NCBI RefSeq assembly: GCF_008905045.1
Contig: NZ_VWMY01000082.1
Span: forward strand, 1-42,378
DNA: 42,378 bases
Direction: 5' to 3'
Origin: Streptomyces albicerus
GTDB lineage: Bacteria > Actinomycetota > Actinomycetes > Streptomycetales > Streptomycetaceae
Shown here: one piece after another, positions 6,928 through 14,990 of the stretch
Layout of the letters: every line of letters begins with the position of its first letter
How positions within the stretch are numbered: position 1 is the first letter of the stretch
Position numbers and translations under genes: made by a program
Notes under the pieces: model-generated
What the model saw: only the letters and a program-made list of their open reading frames with translations
The model's database searches: none
Told to the model about the DNA's origin: nothing

Positions 6928-7171
6928 CACGTGGTGGACTCGTGTCCAGTGCCCCCAAGGACCGGAACTCCTAGTGGATCTACTTCCTCAGTCTCCCTAG
7001 GGCTGGACGTAGAAGTCGCCGTCTCGGTGGCCGTTGCAGTGGCGGTCTTGGTGACGGTGGCTGTCGGTTCGGGGGCGCGGCCGTTTCGTCGCCCCCCGAT
7101 CCCGCCACGCGGATGAGGACGCCGACGACCAGTCCGCCCAGTGCAGCGGCCGAGTGCGTGAGCAGGCCCAT
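6928..7171 (-). pseudogene. Small membrane/secreted Thr-rich protein with a frameshift
   Basis: From ATG 7171 the reverse strand encodes MGLLTHSAAALGGLVVGVLI, one membrane segment, then GSGGDETAAPP. The natural continuation, typical of Streptomyces membrane proteins with a Thr/Val/Ala-repeat tail (PTATVTKTATATATETATST), lies in the neighbouring frame and ends at TGA 6928-6930. One G appears to be missing near 7075. Without the frameshift the product would be about 80 residues. Function unknown; the break may be a real mutation or a sequencing error. Confidence 0.45.
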
Positions 7172-7315
7172 CCTCGACTTCCCGGAAGGCTTAGGCCTCG
7201 ACGCCGACCAGTAAGAAGGCGGGCAAGCCCAAGCCGAAACGATGACCACCCACCGCCCGCGCGTAGCCTGGAGGGAGGCGGTTTCTGTTTCAACAGCACC
7301 GCACTGGAGGTCGTC

Positions 7316-7735
7316 ATGGACGTCCTGGTACTCATCGGCCGCATCCTCTTCGGGGCGCTCTTCCTTGGTTCGGCCGTCGGCCACCTCACCCGGACGCAGG
7401 TTATGGCCGGGTATGCCGCCTCCCGGGGCGTGCCCGCGGCCGTGGCGGCCGCCGTCGGCAGCGGCCTGCTGCTGCTCATCGGCGGCCTGAGCGTGCTGCT
7501 CGGGGTCTGGGCCGACCTGGGCGCGCTGCTGCTGGTCGTCTTCCTGGCGCCGACCGCGCTGCTCATGCACGCGTTCTGGAGGGAGAGCGACCCGCAGGCC
7601 CGGCAGATGGAGCAGGTCCAGTTCCAGAAGGACACGGCACTGGCCGGCGCGTCCCTGATGCTGTTCGCGCTCCTCGCGCACGCGGGCAGCGACCTGGGGC
7701 TGACCCTCACGGGCCCACTGTTCGACATCGGCTGA
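7316..7735 (+). CDS. DoxX family membrane protein
   Basis: The 139-residue protein has four membrane segments and begins MDVLVLIGRILFGALFLGSA followed by VGHLTR, the usual DoxX start. Later segments are VAAAVGSGLLLLIGGLSVLL, LGALLLVVFLAPTALLMHAF and a final helix. A conserved FWRESDPQARQMEQVQFQKD loop links helices 3 and 4. DoxX proteins are small inner-membrane proteins linked to redox or sulfur stress; their reaction is not settled. ATG 7316 has GGAGG 5 nt upstream. The next gene is convergent. Confidence 0.85.
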   Translation: MDVLVLIGRILFGALFLGSAVGHLTRTQVMAGYAASRGVPAAVAAAVGSGLLLLIGGLSVLLGVWADLGALLLVVFLAPTALLMHAFWRESDPQARQMEQVQFQKDTALAGASLMLFALLAHAGSDLGLTLTGPLFDIG

Positions 7736-7743
7736 GGCCGCCG

Positions 7744-7962
7744 TCAGGCCATGTTGTTCCAGTCGTACGGTCCGCCGCCGCGCCACTCAATCAGCGTGGG
7801 GTCGTCGACGGCGGTGTCCTCGGCGGGCAGGCCCGCCTGGTGCAGGAAGTCCAGCACGTCGAACAGGCTGTACGCGGTGCCCATGCGCTCGCCGTGGATC
7901 GTCACCCGCCGTCCGCCGTCCGACGCGGGTGGCAGCACCACCACGGGAGGACGCCTGTCCAT
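7744..7962 (-). CDS. Small conserved hypothetical protein
   Basis: The 72-residue product starts MDRRPPVVVLPPASDGGRRV, contains VTIHGERMGTAYSLFDVLDF, then LHQAGLPAEDTAVDDPTLIE, and ends WRGGGPYDWNNMA. The strand-helix pattern and LxxAGLP motif suggest a compact alpha/beta fold. ATG 7962 is taken because the residues upstream in the frame are low-complexity. It is the last of a minus-strand run downstream of the universal stress protein gene. I do not recognise a family with a known role. Confidence 0.6.
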   Translation of the reverse strand: MDRRPPVVVLPPASDGGRRVTIHGERMGTAYSLFDVLDFLHQAGLPAEDTAVDDPTLIEWRGGGPYDWNNMA

Positions 7963-8060
7963 GGCACCACCATGCACCCTGAAGAGGCCGACGCGCAGTA
8001 CGCCGACCTGCGGATCCTCCCTGCGCGGTCCACGGCCCCGAGCCGCCGAATGGTGCGAGT

Positions 8061-8576
8061 TCAAGGTCGGTGGCCGTGCTCAGGCGAGTGCGGAGGCAGC
8101 GGCGGGGGTGGGGGCAGTGTGGTGCTCGGTGGCTCGGCCGGCCAGATGAGGAGGACGGGGCAGGGGGCGTGGTCGACGACGAAGCGGGCGGCGGGGCCGA
8201 GGCTGTGCGGGCCGGGGCGGGTGGGGTCGCCGTCGCGGGCGCAGATAAGCAGGTCCGCGCCCTGTGTCGTGATGACGACCTCGCGTTCGACGCGTCCGGT
8301 GCGCTCCATGCGGGTGCAGGGGCGTCCCAGGCGGTCGGCGGCGATCTGCAGCAGTTGCCGGGCCGAGGCGGCTGCCAACTGTTCCACCCGGGTGCCGGGA
8401 TCCCGTTCGGGATGGCCGCGGCCGAGCAGGCCGGCGAACGCGCCGTGCGCGGTCTCGGCGACCGCCTCGTCGTACACGTACAGCAGCACGATCTCCTCGC
8501 CCTCGGCCGTGCGGGCGTGCGCGGCGTCCACGCAGGCGGGCCATGTGCTCTCGGTGATCCAGACGACGACGCTCAT
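8061..8576 (-). CDS. Universal stress protein-like nucleotide-binding protein
   Basis: The 171-residue product begins MSVVVWITESTWPACVDAAH and continues EGEEIVLLYVYDEAVAET, which fits the first strand and helix of the UspA fold. A middle part (LQIAADRLGRPCTRMERTGR) leads to VVITTQGADLLICARDGD and a C-terminal GPAARFVVDHAPCPVLLIWP. The usual ATP-binding pattern Gx2Gx9G(S/T) is replaced by RDGDPTRPGPHSLGP, so it is only partly kept. A Pro-rich tail follows. ATG 8576 sits 25 nt after the end of the transporter gene, so the two are probably cotranscribed. Confidence 0.75.
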   Translation of the reverse strand: MSVVVWITESTWPACVDAAHARTAEGEEIVLLYVYDEAVAETAHGAFAGLLGRGHPERDPGTRVEQLAAASARQLLQIAADRLGRPCTRMERTGRVEREVVITTQGADLLICARDGDPTRPGPHSLGPAARFVVDHAPCPVLLIWPAEPPSTTLPPPPPLPPHSPEHGHRP

Positions 8577-8601
8577 GGGCGGCTCCGGGGCTGGGGCTGG
8601 T

Positions 8602-9927
8602 TCAGGTGCCGATGGTGTGCAGCATCCCCCACAACGCCACGGTGGAGGCAAACATCGTGGCCGGTACGGTGATCAGGCCGAGCCGGGTGAAGTGGCCGAG
8701 GTCGGCCCGGGTGTCGTGCTGGTGCAGGATGCGCCGCCACAGCAGGGTGGCCAGCGAGCCGACGTAGGTGAGGTTGGGGCCCAGGTTCACACCGATCAGC
8801 ACCGCGAGGACGGTGCCGGGACCGCCGGGTGCGGTCAGCGGGAGCAGCGCCAGGACAGCGGGCAGGTTGTTGATGACGTTGGCCAGCACCGCGGCCACCA
8901 CTGCCACGCCGAGCAGTGCCGGCAGCGAGGTCCCGTCCGGCAGCAGGTGGCCGAGCCCGGTGTCCAGGCCGTGGTCCACCACGCCCTTGACCACGACGCC
9001 GAGGGCGAGCACGAACAGGCAGAACAGCGGGGCGGCGGCGCCGACCAGCTCCCGGGCCGTCGTACGGCGCTGCCCGAGCGCCCGCCCGCCGAGCACCAGC
9101 ACCCCGCTGAGCGCCGCCCACGCCGGCTCCAGCCCGGCGAAGGAGGTCACGGCGAACCCGGCAAGCGTCAGGGCGAGGACGGCGAGCGTGAACACCGGTA
9201 CGCCCGGACCCTTCTCAGGGGTGCCGGGCTTGGTGGGTGTGGCGAGGTCGGCGCGGAAGTAGCGGCGGAAGGCGGCGTACTCGACGGCGACCGCGGCCAG
9301 CCACGGCAGCACCATCAGCACCGCGAACCGGGTGAAGGTCAGGCCGCTGGCGGTGAACGCCAGCAGGTTGGTCAGGTTGGAGACCGGCAGGAGGAGGGAG
9401 GCGGAGTTCGCCAGGTGCGCGGTGGCGTACACGTGCGGACGCGCCCTTGCGGCGGCCCGGGCGGCGGTGGCGAAGACGACGGGGGTGAGCAGGACGACCG
9501 TGGCGTCCAGGCTGAGCACGGCCGTGATCGCGCAGGCCACGGCGAACACCCCGGCCAGCAGCAGCCGCGGACTGCCCCCGCACCAGCGGGCCACGGCCGC
9601 CCCGGCCGCCTCGAACAGGCCCTCGTCCGCGCACAGTTGGGCCAGCACGAGGACCAGGGCGAGGAAGCCGACGACCGGCAGCAGACTGCGCGTCTGCTCC
9701 CACGCGTCGTGCGGCGACACGGCCCCCGATGCCACGGCCAGGGCGGCGGCGGGCACGGCGGCCGCCGCCTCGGGCCAGCCCCGGGGGCGTACGACGGCGA
9801 AGGCCAGCACGCCCAGCAGCAGGGCGACCGAGACGGTCTCCAAGACGACGGTGGTACTCAGCGGGCTTCCTCCCGCGCCAGGCAGGCCGGTCGAGGCCAC
9901 GTGGTCGGCGACGCTCAAGGGTCGCAC
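8602..9927 (-). CDS. ArsB/NhaD-type ion transporter (SLC13-like permease)
   Basis: The protein of about 441 residues has 11-12 membrane segments in two repeats. Repeat signatures are LSLDATVVLLTPVVFATAAR with LANSASLLLPVSNLTNLLAF in the first half and VINNLPAVLALLPL with GVNLGPNLTYVGSLATLLWR in the second. These are the paired N-P and S/T-N motifs of the ArsB/NhaD (ion transporter) superfamily. The substrate could be arsenite, Na+/H+ or a dicarboxylate; no arsR or arsC is nearby, so an arsenic role is unsupported. The GTG at 9927 has a poor ribosome-binding site, so the true start may be up to 20 residues further in. Confidence 0.8.
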   Translation of the reverse strand: MRPLSVADHVASTGLPGAGGSPLSTTVVLETVSVALLLGVLAFAVVRPRGWPEAAAAVPAAALAVASGAVSPHDAWEQTRSLLPVVGFLALVLVLAQLCADEGLFEAAGAAVARWCGGSPRLLLAGVFAVACAITAVLSLDATVVLLTPVVFATAARAAARARPHVYATAHLANSASLLLPVSNLTNLLAFTASGLTFTRFAVLMVLPWLAAVAVEYAAFRRYFRADLATPTKPGTPEKGPGVPVFTLAVLALTLAGFAVTSFAGLEPAWAALSGVLVLGGRALGQRRTTARELVGAAAPLFCLFVLALGVVVKGVVDHGLDTGLGHLLPDGTSLPALLGVAVVAAVLANVINNLPAVLALLPLTAPGGPGTVLAVLIGVNLGPNLTYVGSLATLLWRRILHQHDTRADLGHFTRLGLITVPATMFASTVALWGMLHTIGT

Positions 9928-9994
9928 TCCCGTGTAAGGCCCGGGTCAGACGCGCACGGCAGACCGTGCGAGGACCCCGGGCCCCGGGCTTCGG

Positions 9995-11308
9995 TCAGTG
10001 CTTTCCCTTGCCTCCGTGCCTGTCGGCCTTCTTGGGGCTCGGCTTGGCGTCGGTCGCCTTCTCCGTCTCCTCGCTGGCGGGCTGCGCCGGGGATGAGGAG
10101 AGCGACGGCGTGGACGTGGGTGAGGAAACGGTGCCGGCCGGTGTGGAAGACGGGGACGTGGCGGGGGTCGTGCTCGTGGACGGCCCGGTCCGAGGGCCCT
10201 GCGCCGAGCCGGTGCCGGGCGAGAACCAGGCCAGGCCCACGAGCAGCGCCACGGTGAACAGGGCGGCGCCGCCCAGCACAGCCACCGGTCGGGAACGGCG
10301 GAGGAACGGCAGGCGCGAGCGGCTGGGCGCGGCCCGGTGCACGCTCGTCTTCCACTCGGTGTCCGCCACCGGGACGAAGACGCCCGCTGCGGGGGCGGTG
10401 GGAGCGGAAGCTGCAGGGGCGGCGGCACCCGAGCCGGTGACGGGCGGCCCGCCCGGGCGGCTGCGGTCGTGATATTCGCTCGGCAGGGGTTCTGGCATCC
10501 CGCGCCAGGCTCCGCGCGCGAACCAGTCGGCCACTTCCTCGGCCGTGGGCCGATCCTCGGGCTCCTTGGCCAGCAGGCCGAGCAGGTAGCTCTCGAAGGC
10601 GGGCGGGAGATTCGCGCCGAACTGCCGGGGCGGCACGGGGGTGGCGTCGAGGTGCTGGTGGAGGATCGCGAGCGCGGTGTCTGCCTGGAACGGTGGTCGG
10701 CCGGTGAGGAGTTGGTAGAGCAGGCAGCCCAACGCATAGATGTCCGAGGCAGGTTCGGCAGGTCGGCCCAGTGCACGCTCGGGTGCGAGGTAGAGGCTGG
10801 TACCGACGATCTGCCCGGTGGCGGTGAGGGCGGCGCCGGGGTCGTCGATGAAGCGGGCGATGCCGAAGTCGCCGATCTTCAGGGTGCCGTCGGCGTCCAG
10901 CAGGAGGTTGGCGGGCTTGATGTCCCGGTGGACGATGCCCTGCCGGTGCGCGGCGGCCAGCCCGGCGGCGGCCTCGGCGGCGAGGCGGGCCACCCGCTCG
11001 GCGGGCAGCGGACCGGAGACGGCGAGCAGCCGGGCGAGGCTGTCGCCCTCGACCAGCTCCATCACCAGGAACAGCCGGTCCTCGTACTCGCCGAAGTCGA
11101 GGACGCCGACCACATGCGGGTGGCTGAGGCGGCCGGCGGTCTGCGCCTCCAGACGGAACCGCGAGGCGGCGGTGGGGTCGGAGTCCTGGGGAAGCAGGAG
11201 CTTCACGGCCACCGGTCGGCCGAGCGTCTCGTCGTCCGCCCGCCAGACCTCCCCCATCGCGCCCCGCCCGATGGCGTCCCGCAGCCGGTACCGGCCCGCT
11301 ATCAGCAC
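9995..11308 (-). CDS. Membrane-anchored Ser/Thr protein kinase (Hanks type)
   Basis: The 437-residue protein starts with the kinase domain: glycine loop IGRGAMGEVWRA, Lys in VAVKLLL, catalytic loop IVHRDIKPANLLL, DFG in KIGDFGIARF, and an APE-like APERALG. A Pro/Ala-rich linker follows, one membrane helix (VAVLGGAALFTVALLVGLAW, about residues 333-355), and a Ser/Thr/Pro-rich outer tail ending in a Lys-rich stretch. There are no PASTA repeats, so a muropeptide-sensing role is unlikely. Starts at GTG 11308. It precedes the transporter/stress genes in the same direction with a gap of about 70 bp. The conserved three-hairpin element lies 385 bp upstream. Confidence 0.9.
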   Translation of the reverse strand: MLIAGRYRLRDAIGRGAMGEVWRADDETLGRPVAVKLLLPQDSDPTAASRFRLEAQTAGRLSHPHVVGVLDFGEYEDRLFLVMELVEGDSLARLLAVSGPLPAERVARLAAEAAAGLAAAHRQGIVHRDIKPANLLLDADGTLKIGDFGIARFIDDPGAALTATGQIVGTSLYLAPERALGRPAEPASDIYALGCLLYQLLTGRPPFQADTALAILHQHLDATPVPPRQFGANLPPAFESYLLGLLAKEPEDRPTAEEVADWFARGAWRGMPEPLPSEYHDRSRPGGPPVTGSGAAAPAASAPTAPAAGVFVPVADTEWKTSVHRAAPSRSRLPFLRRSRPVAVLGGAALFTVALLVGLAWFSPGTGSAQGPRTGPSTSTTPATSPSSTPAGTVSSPTSTPSLSSSPAQPASEETEKATDAKPSPKKADRHGGKGKH

Positions 11309-11692
11309 CTGTGCCTCATCCTCATGCCGTACGACGTCTCGACCGCCGCAGGCCGTGGCTCACCGCGAAGGCTGGTGAGGGTGGGGGGTGCCGCAGCGGC
11401 CCCAGCGTACCGGTCCCGCGCTGGCGGCTTTCCGGGGCGCAGCCATCCATCGTTGTGCGTCGGGCCGGTGTGCGGCGGGTGTAAGTGCCCTGCCGCAGGA
11501 CCGGGCCCGGGGCGGGTTGGAAGGCTGCGGTGCCCGGCCGTCATGAGGAGGCCCCCACCGGAGGACCAGGAGACATTCATGGTTCGCGACTGAGTCGTGA
11601 CGGATTCAAGTGTCACCCTTCACAAGGATGTTGGAGTCGTGACCATCTCCCACTCCGGTGACGCTTCAGGGGCCCGGTGCGCTGGGGAGAAT

Positions 11693-11792
11693 GACCCGAT
11701 CATTAGGGTCGAGGCGCCCGCTCTCGTGGGGAGGTACGCGGGCGCCGGCCGCAGGAGCGGGCTGGTTGCCCCCGTGCCGGCTCGCTCCTGCG
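11693..11792. ncRNA. Three-hairpin conserved element, copy 2
   Basis: Stem 1 GACCC/GGGTC (11693-11697, 11706-11710) encloses GATCATTA. Stem 2 GCGCCCGC/GCGGGCGC (11714-11721, 11738-11745) is perfect. Stem 3 CGCAGGAGCG/CGCTCCTGCG (11750-11759, 11783-11792) is perfect and its loop holds GGCTGGTTGCCCCC. The loops match copy 1 while stems 2 and 3 differ by paired changes. If transcribed on the minus strand it would lead toward the kinase gene; on the plus strand no gene follows for over 1 kb. Confidence 0.55.
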
Positions 11793-12337
11793 CGCATCGG
11801 CAGCTCCGGCGCCCCACGTGGAGTCTCAGGACGTGTCCATGCTGGCGCTGCGTCTGCCCGAGTCCGCCTGGTCCACGTCAAAACGCTGCTGATGCAGCAG
11901 GGCCACAGCTCCAGCCTGCCCCCATACCTGTCCGCGAACTCACCAGTAGGGGGCGGGCAAGCAAAAGGGTGTAGCTCTTCCTGAGCGAGATCGCTGGTCA
12001 GGGCGGGGGTAGAGCCGTTCGCGTTGCTTATGGGCGTGGAAGCGCCATATGCGAACTCTGGAGTGACGATCACCTGTTCACGGGAAAACTGCCCCCTTGT
12101 TCGTTTCTGCGCGCCGTTCCTCTACGCTCAAGGAGGTCATCAACTACCGCATGACATCTGCCCGGTGACGGAGTCGGCGTGCGGTGCGCGTCCCCGCTCC
12201 ACGCCACCACTGGACGGCTTCAGGCGCAGCCACGGGTCGGCACATCCGGACGCCGACGAACTCGTGTGGCGCGTCCCGCCGGGCGGCGAAGGCTTGTTGG
12301 CCCTTCGGCGCCGCCCTGCGGGGGGAGGCGACTCTTG
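11793..12337. other. Intergenic region, no gene seen
   Basis: No supported gene. A good Shine-Dalgarno sequence (AAGGAGGTCATC at 12130-12141) precedes an ATG that opens only five codons (MTSAR) before a TGA, so it may be a leader peptide or chance. A short TTGTTC / TACGCT pair lies just upstream. Confidence 0.35.
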
Positions 12338-12835
12338 CTACTCGTCGTCGAGCGGCTCGCCCAGGTTCTCGGCGAGCCGGAACAGGGCAGGCAGGGCGCC
12401 CGAGAGGGCGGCGCGCTCGGTCTCGTCGAGGGTAGCGAGTGCGGCGTCCATGCGTCGTTCATGGGCCGTGGTCCAGGCGGCAAGCTGGTCGCGTCCGGCG
12501 TCGGTGAGGGTGACGACGGAGGCGCGGCGGTCAGCGGGGTCGACCTCGCGGGCGACCAGGCCCGCGGTGATCATCTGGCCGATGAGTCCGCTGACGGTGC
12601 TGGGGGCCAGGCGCTGACGGGCGGCAAGGTCACTGATCCGGGCCGGTGAGTGCTCGCCGAGCACCTGCAGCAGCTCGACCTGCGCCATGGGCAGAGTTTC
12701 CCAGGGGTAGTCGGTGCGGATCGAGGCGCGCAGCGCGCGGCGCAGCCGGGTGACGGCCTCGGTGAGCAGCCGGGCGTCCGACGCCTCAGCAGCGGGCCGG
12801 GACGCGGGAACTTCGGAGCGGAGCTGCGCTGACAT
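12338..12835 (-). CDS. MarR family transcriptional regulator
   Basis: The 165-residue protein has an N-terminal helix (LLTEAVTRLRRALRASIRTD), then MAQVELLQVLGEHSPARISD, the recognition region LAARQRLAPSTVSGLIGQMI, and the wing VAREVDPADRRASVVTLTDA, followed by the dimerisation helix. DPADRR(A/S) is the MarR wing signature. It reads away from lgt; a perfect palindrome (12893-12909) lies in the 144-bp gap between them. The same palindrome core recurs before the MFS/PBP pair and before the DUF3562 gene, so this regulator probably controls all four units. Its ligand is unknown. Confidence 0.9.
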   Translation of the reverse strand: MSAQLRSEVPASRPAAEASDARLLTEAVTRLRRALRASIRTDYPWETLPMAQVELLQVLGEHSPARISDLAARQRLAPSTVSGLIGQMITAGLVAREVDPADRRASVVTLTDAGRDQLAAWTTAHERRMDAALATLDETERAALSGALPALFRLAENLGEPLDDE

Positions 12836-12892
12836 GCGGCAAGACTAGCGGGCCGCCCGACTGCACCTGCCCGCTGAAGACAAGCGCCCGAC

Positions 12893-12909
12893 CACCGAAT
12901 ACTTCGGTG
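12893..12909. promoter_or_regulatory. MarR-type operator, site 1
   Basis: CACCGAA-TAC-TTCGGTG is a perfect inverted repeat in the divergent promoter of the MarR gene and lgt. The core ACCGAA-N3-TTCGGT also occurs at 15959-15973 and, with one change, at 17784-17798. Confidence 0.65.
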
Positions 12910-12979
12910 TCCGATGTACTGTCGGGCGAGTCTTCCCCGGCCCGCGGCCGGGCCTCGCGCATGCAGAACGGTCGAGCTC

Positions 12980-13861
12980 ATGAACCTGGCGTACCTGCCC
13001 AGCCCCTCCCAGGGCGTGTGGCACCTCGGACCGGTGCCCATCCGCGCGTACGCGCTGTGCATCCTGGCCGGCATCTTCACCGCCGTGTGGCTGACCGGCC
13101 GCCGCTGGGAGGCCCGGGGCGGCCGCCGGGAGGACATCGCCGACATCGCGATCTGGGCGGTGCCGTTCGGCGTCCTCGGCGGCCGCCTCTACCACGTGAT
13201 CACCGACCCGGAGCTGTACTTCACCGCCGGCAAGCAGCCCATCCGCGCCCTGTACATCTGGGACGGTGGCCTGGGCATCCCCGGCGCAGTCGCGCTCGGC
13301 GCGGTGGGTGCCTGGCTGGGCTGCCGCCGCCGCGGCATCAAGCTCGCCGACTTCGCCGACGCCGTCGCCCCTGGGCTGGTGCTGGCGCAGGCGATCGGCC
13401 GCTGGGGCAACTACTTCAACCAGGAGCTGTACGGCCGCCCCACCGATCTGCCGTGGGCGCTGCACATCGACCCCGCGAACCGGCCCGCCGACAGCTCCAC
13501 CATCGCCCTGTACCACCCCACCTTCCTGTACGAGTCGCTGTGGAACCTGGGCGTGATGGCGCTGCTGCTGTTCCTCGACCGCCGCTGGCACCAACGGCTG
13601 CGCAGGGGACGGCTCTTCGCCTGCTACGTGCTCGCTTACACCGCCGGGCGGGCCTGGATCGAGGCGCTGCGCATCGACCACGCCAACCACTTCCTGGGCC
13701 TGCGGCTGAACGACTGGGTCTCCCTGGTGCTGTTCACCGGCGCGCTGGTGTACCTGATCGCCACCCGCCGCCCGCGCCCGGACGACGACGCGCCGTACCC
13801 GCCGGGTGCGGAGGGTGAGGAAGAGGTGCCGGCCGAGGTGTCCGGCGGGAAGCGGTCGTGA
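12980..13861 (+). CDS. lgt: Prolipoprotein diacylglyceryl transferase
   Basis: The 293-residue membrane enzyme moves diacylglycerol from phosphatidylglycerol to the lipobox Cys of prolipoproteins. Seven membrane segments are seen. Signatures are GGRLYHVITD (catalytic His/Arg region), IWDGGLGIPGAV, and GRWGNYFNQELYGRPTDLPW, which is the Lgt signature; HPTFLYESLWN follows. The start at ATG 12980 fits the family N-terminus (MNLAYLPSP). It is likely a second Lgt in addition to a housekeeping one, since it sits under a MarR-type operator. Its GTGA overlap with the PAP2 gene indicates coupling. Confidence 0.95.
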   Translation: MNLAYLPSPSQGVWHLGPVPIRAYALCILAGIFTAVWLTGRRWEARGGRREDIADIAIWAVPFGVLGGRLYHVITDPELYFTAGKQPIRALYIWDGGLGIPGAVALGAVGAWLGCRRRGIKLADFADAVAPGLVLAQAIGRWGNYFNQELYGRPTDLPWALHIDPANRPADSSTIALYHPTFLYESLWNLGVMALLLFLDRRWHQRLRRGRLFACYVLAYTAGRAWIEALRIDHANHFLGLRLNDWVSLVLFTGALVYLIATRRPRPDDDAPYPPGAEGEEEVPAEVSGGKRS

Positions 13862-14694
13862 CGGCCGTCCCGGACGCGGAGGCAGCGCGGGCCGCCACCG
13901 AACGGCCGTACATGAAGTGGCGTATCGGCCCGCTGTTGCCTGCCCGGCTGCGGCCGGTCACCCGGCCCCGGCTGTGGGTGGAGCTGGCCTTCACCGCGCT
14001 GCTGTACTGGGCCTACTCCCTCACCCGCAACGCGGTGCCCGCCCATCGCACCGCCGCCCTGCACCGCGCCCACGAGATCCTGGGCACCGAACGCGAGCTG
14101 CACCTGAACATCGAGCTGGCGGTCAACCACGCGGCCGACAAGGCGGACTGGTTGATCGTGGGGATGAACTACTACTACTACGCCACCCTGCACTTCATCG
14201 TCACCGCCGCTGTACTGGTGTGGCTGTACGTCCGCCACCCCGGCCGCTACCGCTCGGTGCGCACTGCCCTGTACGCGGCCACCCTGCTGGCGCTGGTCGG
14301 CTTCGCGTTCTGCGCCACCGCCCCGCCCCGCTTCCTGACCGGGCAGGGCTTCATCGACACCGTGGTCACCCACCGCACCTGGGGCTCCTGGGCGTCCGGG
14401 GACGTGGCGTCGCTGTCCAACCAGTACGCCGCCATGCCCTCGGTGCACATCATCTGGTCCACCTGGTCCGGCCTGACGCTGGCCTTCCTGGCCTGCCGCA
14501 CCTGGGTGCGGGTCCTGGGGGTCTGCTATCCGCTGGCGACGTTCACCGTCATCCTGGCCACCGCCAACCACTTCGTCACCGACGCGGCCGCGGGGGCCGC
14601 GACCCTCGGTGTAGGCTTCCTGTTGCAGCAGTTGCTCACCGGACGCCGGGCCTATCCGTCACTGCGGTTGCCGACCGGCGAGGCTGCGCGGTGA
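13858..14694 (+). CDS. PAP2-superfamily membrane phosphatase
   Basis: The 278-residue protein has about six membrane segments and a short cytoplasmic start. PAP2 motifs 2 and 3 are visible as AAMPSVHIIW and ATANHFVTDAAAG, which hold the catalytic His residues. An early half carries LNIELAVNHAADKADWLIVG and NYYYYATLHFIV, typical of the inositol-phosphorylceramide-synthase-like PAP2 branch in actinobacteria. It would act on a lipid phosphate or transfer a phospho-head-group in the membrane. It starts inside the lgt stop codon (GTGA), so both are made together, consistent with an envelope-lipid role. Confidence 0.85.
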   Translation: MTAVPDAEAARAATERPYMKWRIGPLLPARLRPVTRPRLWVELAFTALLYWAYSLTRNAVPAHRTAALHRAHEILGTERELHLNIELAVNHAADKADWLIVGMNYYYYATLHFIVTAAVLVWLYVRHPGRYRSVRTALYAATLLALVGFAFCATAPPRFLTGQGFIDTVVTHRTWGSWASGDVASLSNQYAAMPSVHIIWSTWSGLTLAFLACRTWVRVLGVCYPLATFTVILATANHFVTDAAAGAATLGVGFLLQQLLTGRRAYPSLRLPTGEAAR

Positions 14695-14753
14695 CGGTCC
14701 CGGCAGAGGCGAAGTAGCCCTGCGGCGGACTGTCTGATCCAGCCGTTCGCTCA

Positions 14754-14990
14754 TCAGCCGTGCGGCGTCCGGTTCATCTCACGCCGAACGGCGCATCGAC
14801 GGACACGCAGCGCCAGCCATCCCTGCCGCAGGCCAAGAACCAGCCACAGTCCTGCCGACGCGCCCAGCCAGCGGAGATGGGTGAACAGCCCGGCGGCCAG
14901 CGCCCCTACGGTGACCCCCAGGTCAACGGCAGCCAAGATGATGTCCTGCACCCACGGCCGCGCATCCCCCGGGGCTGGGTCACGCCTCAT
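14754..14990 (-). CDS. Small two-helix membrane protein
   Basis: The 78-residue product begins MRRDPAPGDARPWVQDIILA and has two hydrophobic stretches (ILAAVDLGVTVGALAAGLF and LGASAGLWLVLGLRQGWLAL) followed by a basic tail. ATG 14990 overlaps the last codons of the upstream MFS gene, so it was probably translated with it. I do not recognise the family. With the MFS gene broken, its role and expression are uncertain. Confidence 0.55.
   Translation of the reverse strand: MRRDPAPGDARPWVQDIILAAVDLGVTVGALAAGLFTHLRWLGASAGLWLVLGLRQGWLALRVRRCAVRREMNRTPHG

Noticed and set aside
8602..9927. Arsenic-resistance operon
   Set aside because: The transporter belongs to the ArsB/NhaD superfamily, but no arsR, arsC or arsA lies beside it.
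7840..10257. An 805-codon open frame on the plus strand
   Set aside because: It is antisense to the universal stress protein and transporter genes, is Arg/Gly/Gln-rich and has no family features; GC-rich DNA gives such frames by chance.
11597..11670. Fragment resembling the start of an enoyl-CoA hydratase (TLHKDVGVVTIS)
   Set aside because: Only about 20 residues fit and nothing follows in any frame, so it is too short to support.
11693..11792. SAM or c-di-AMP riboswitch on the minus strand, because of GGCAACC / GGGGGAACCA
   Set aside because: Only the short shared string fits; the remaining conserved bases and stem order of both classes are absent.
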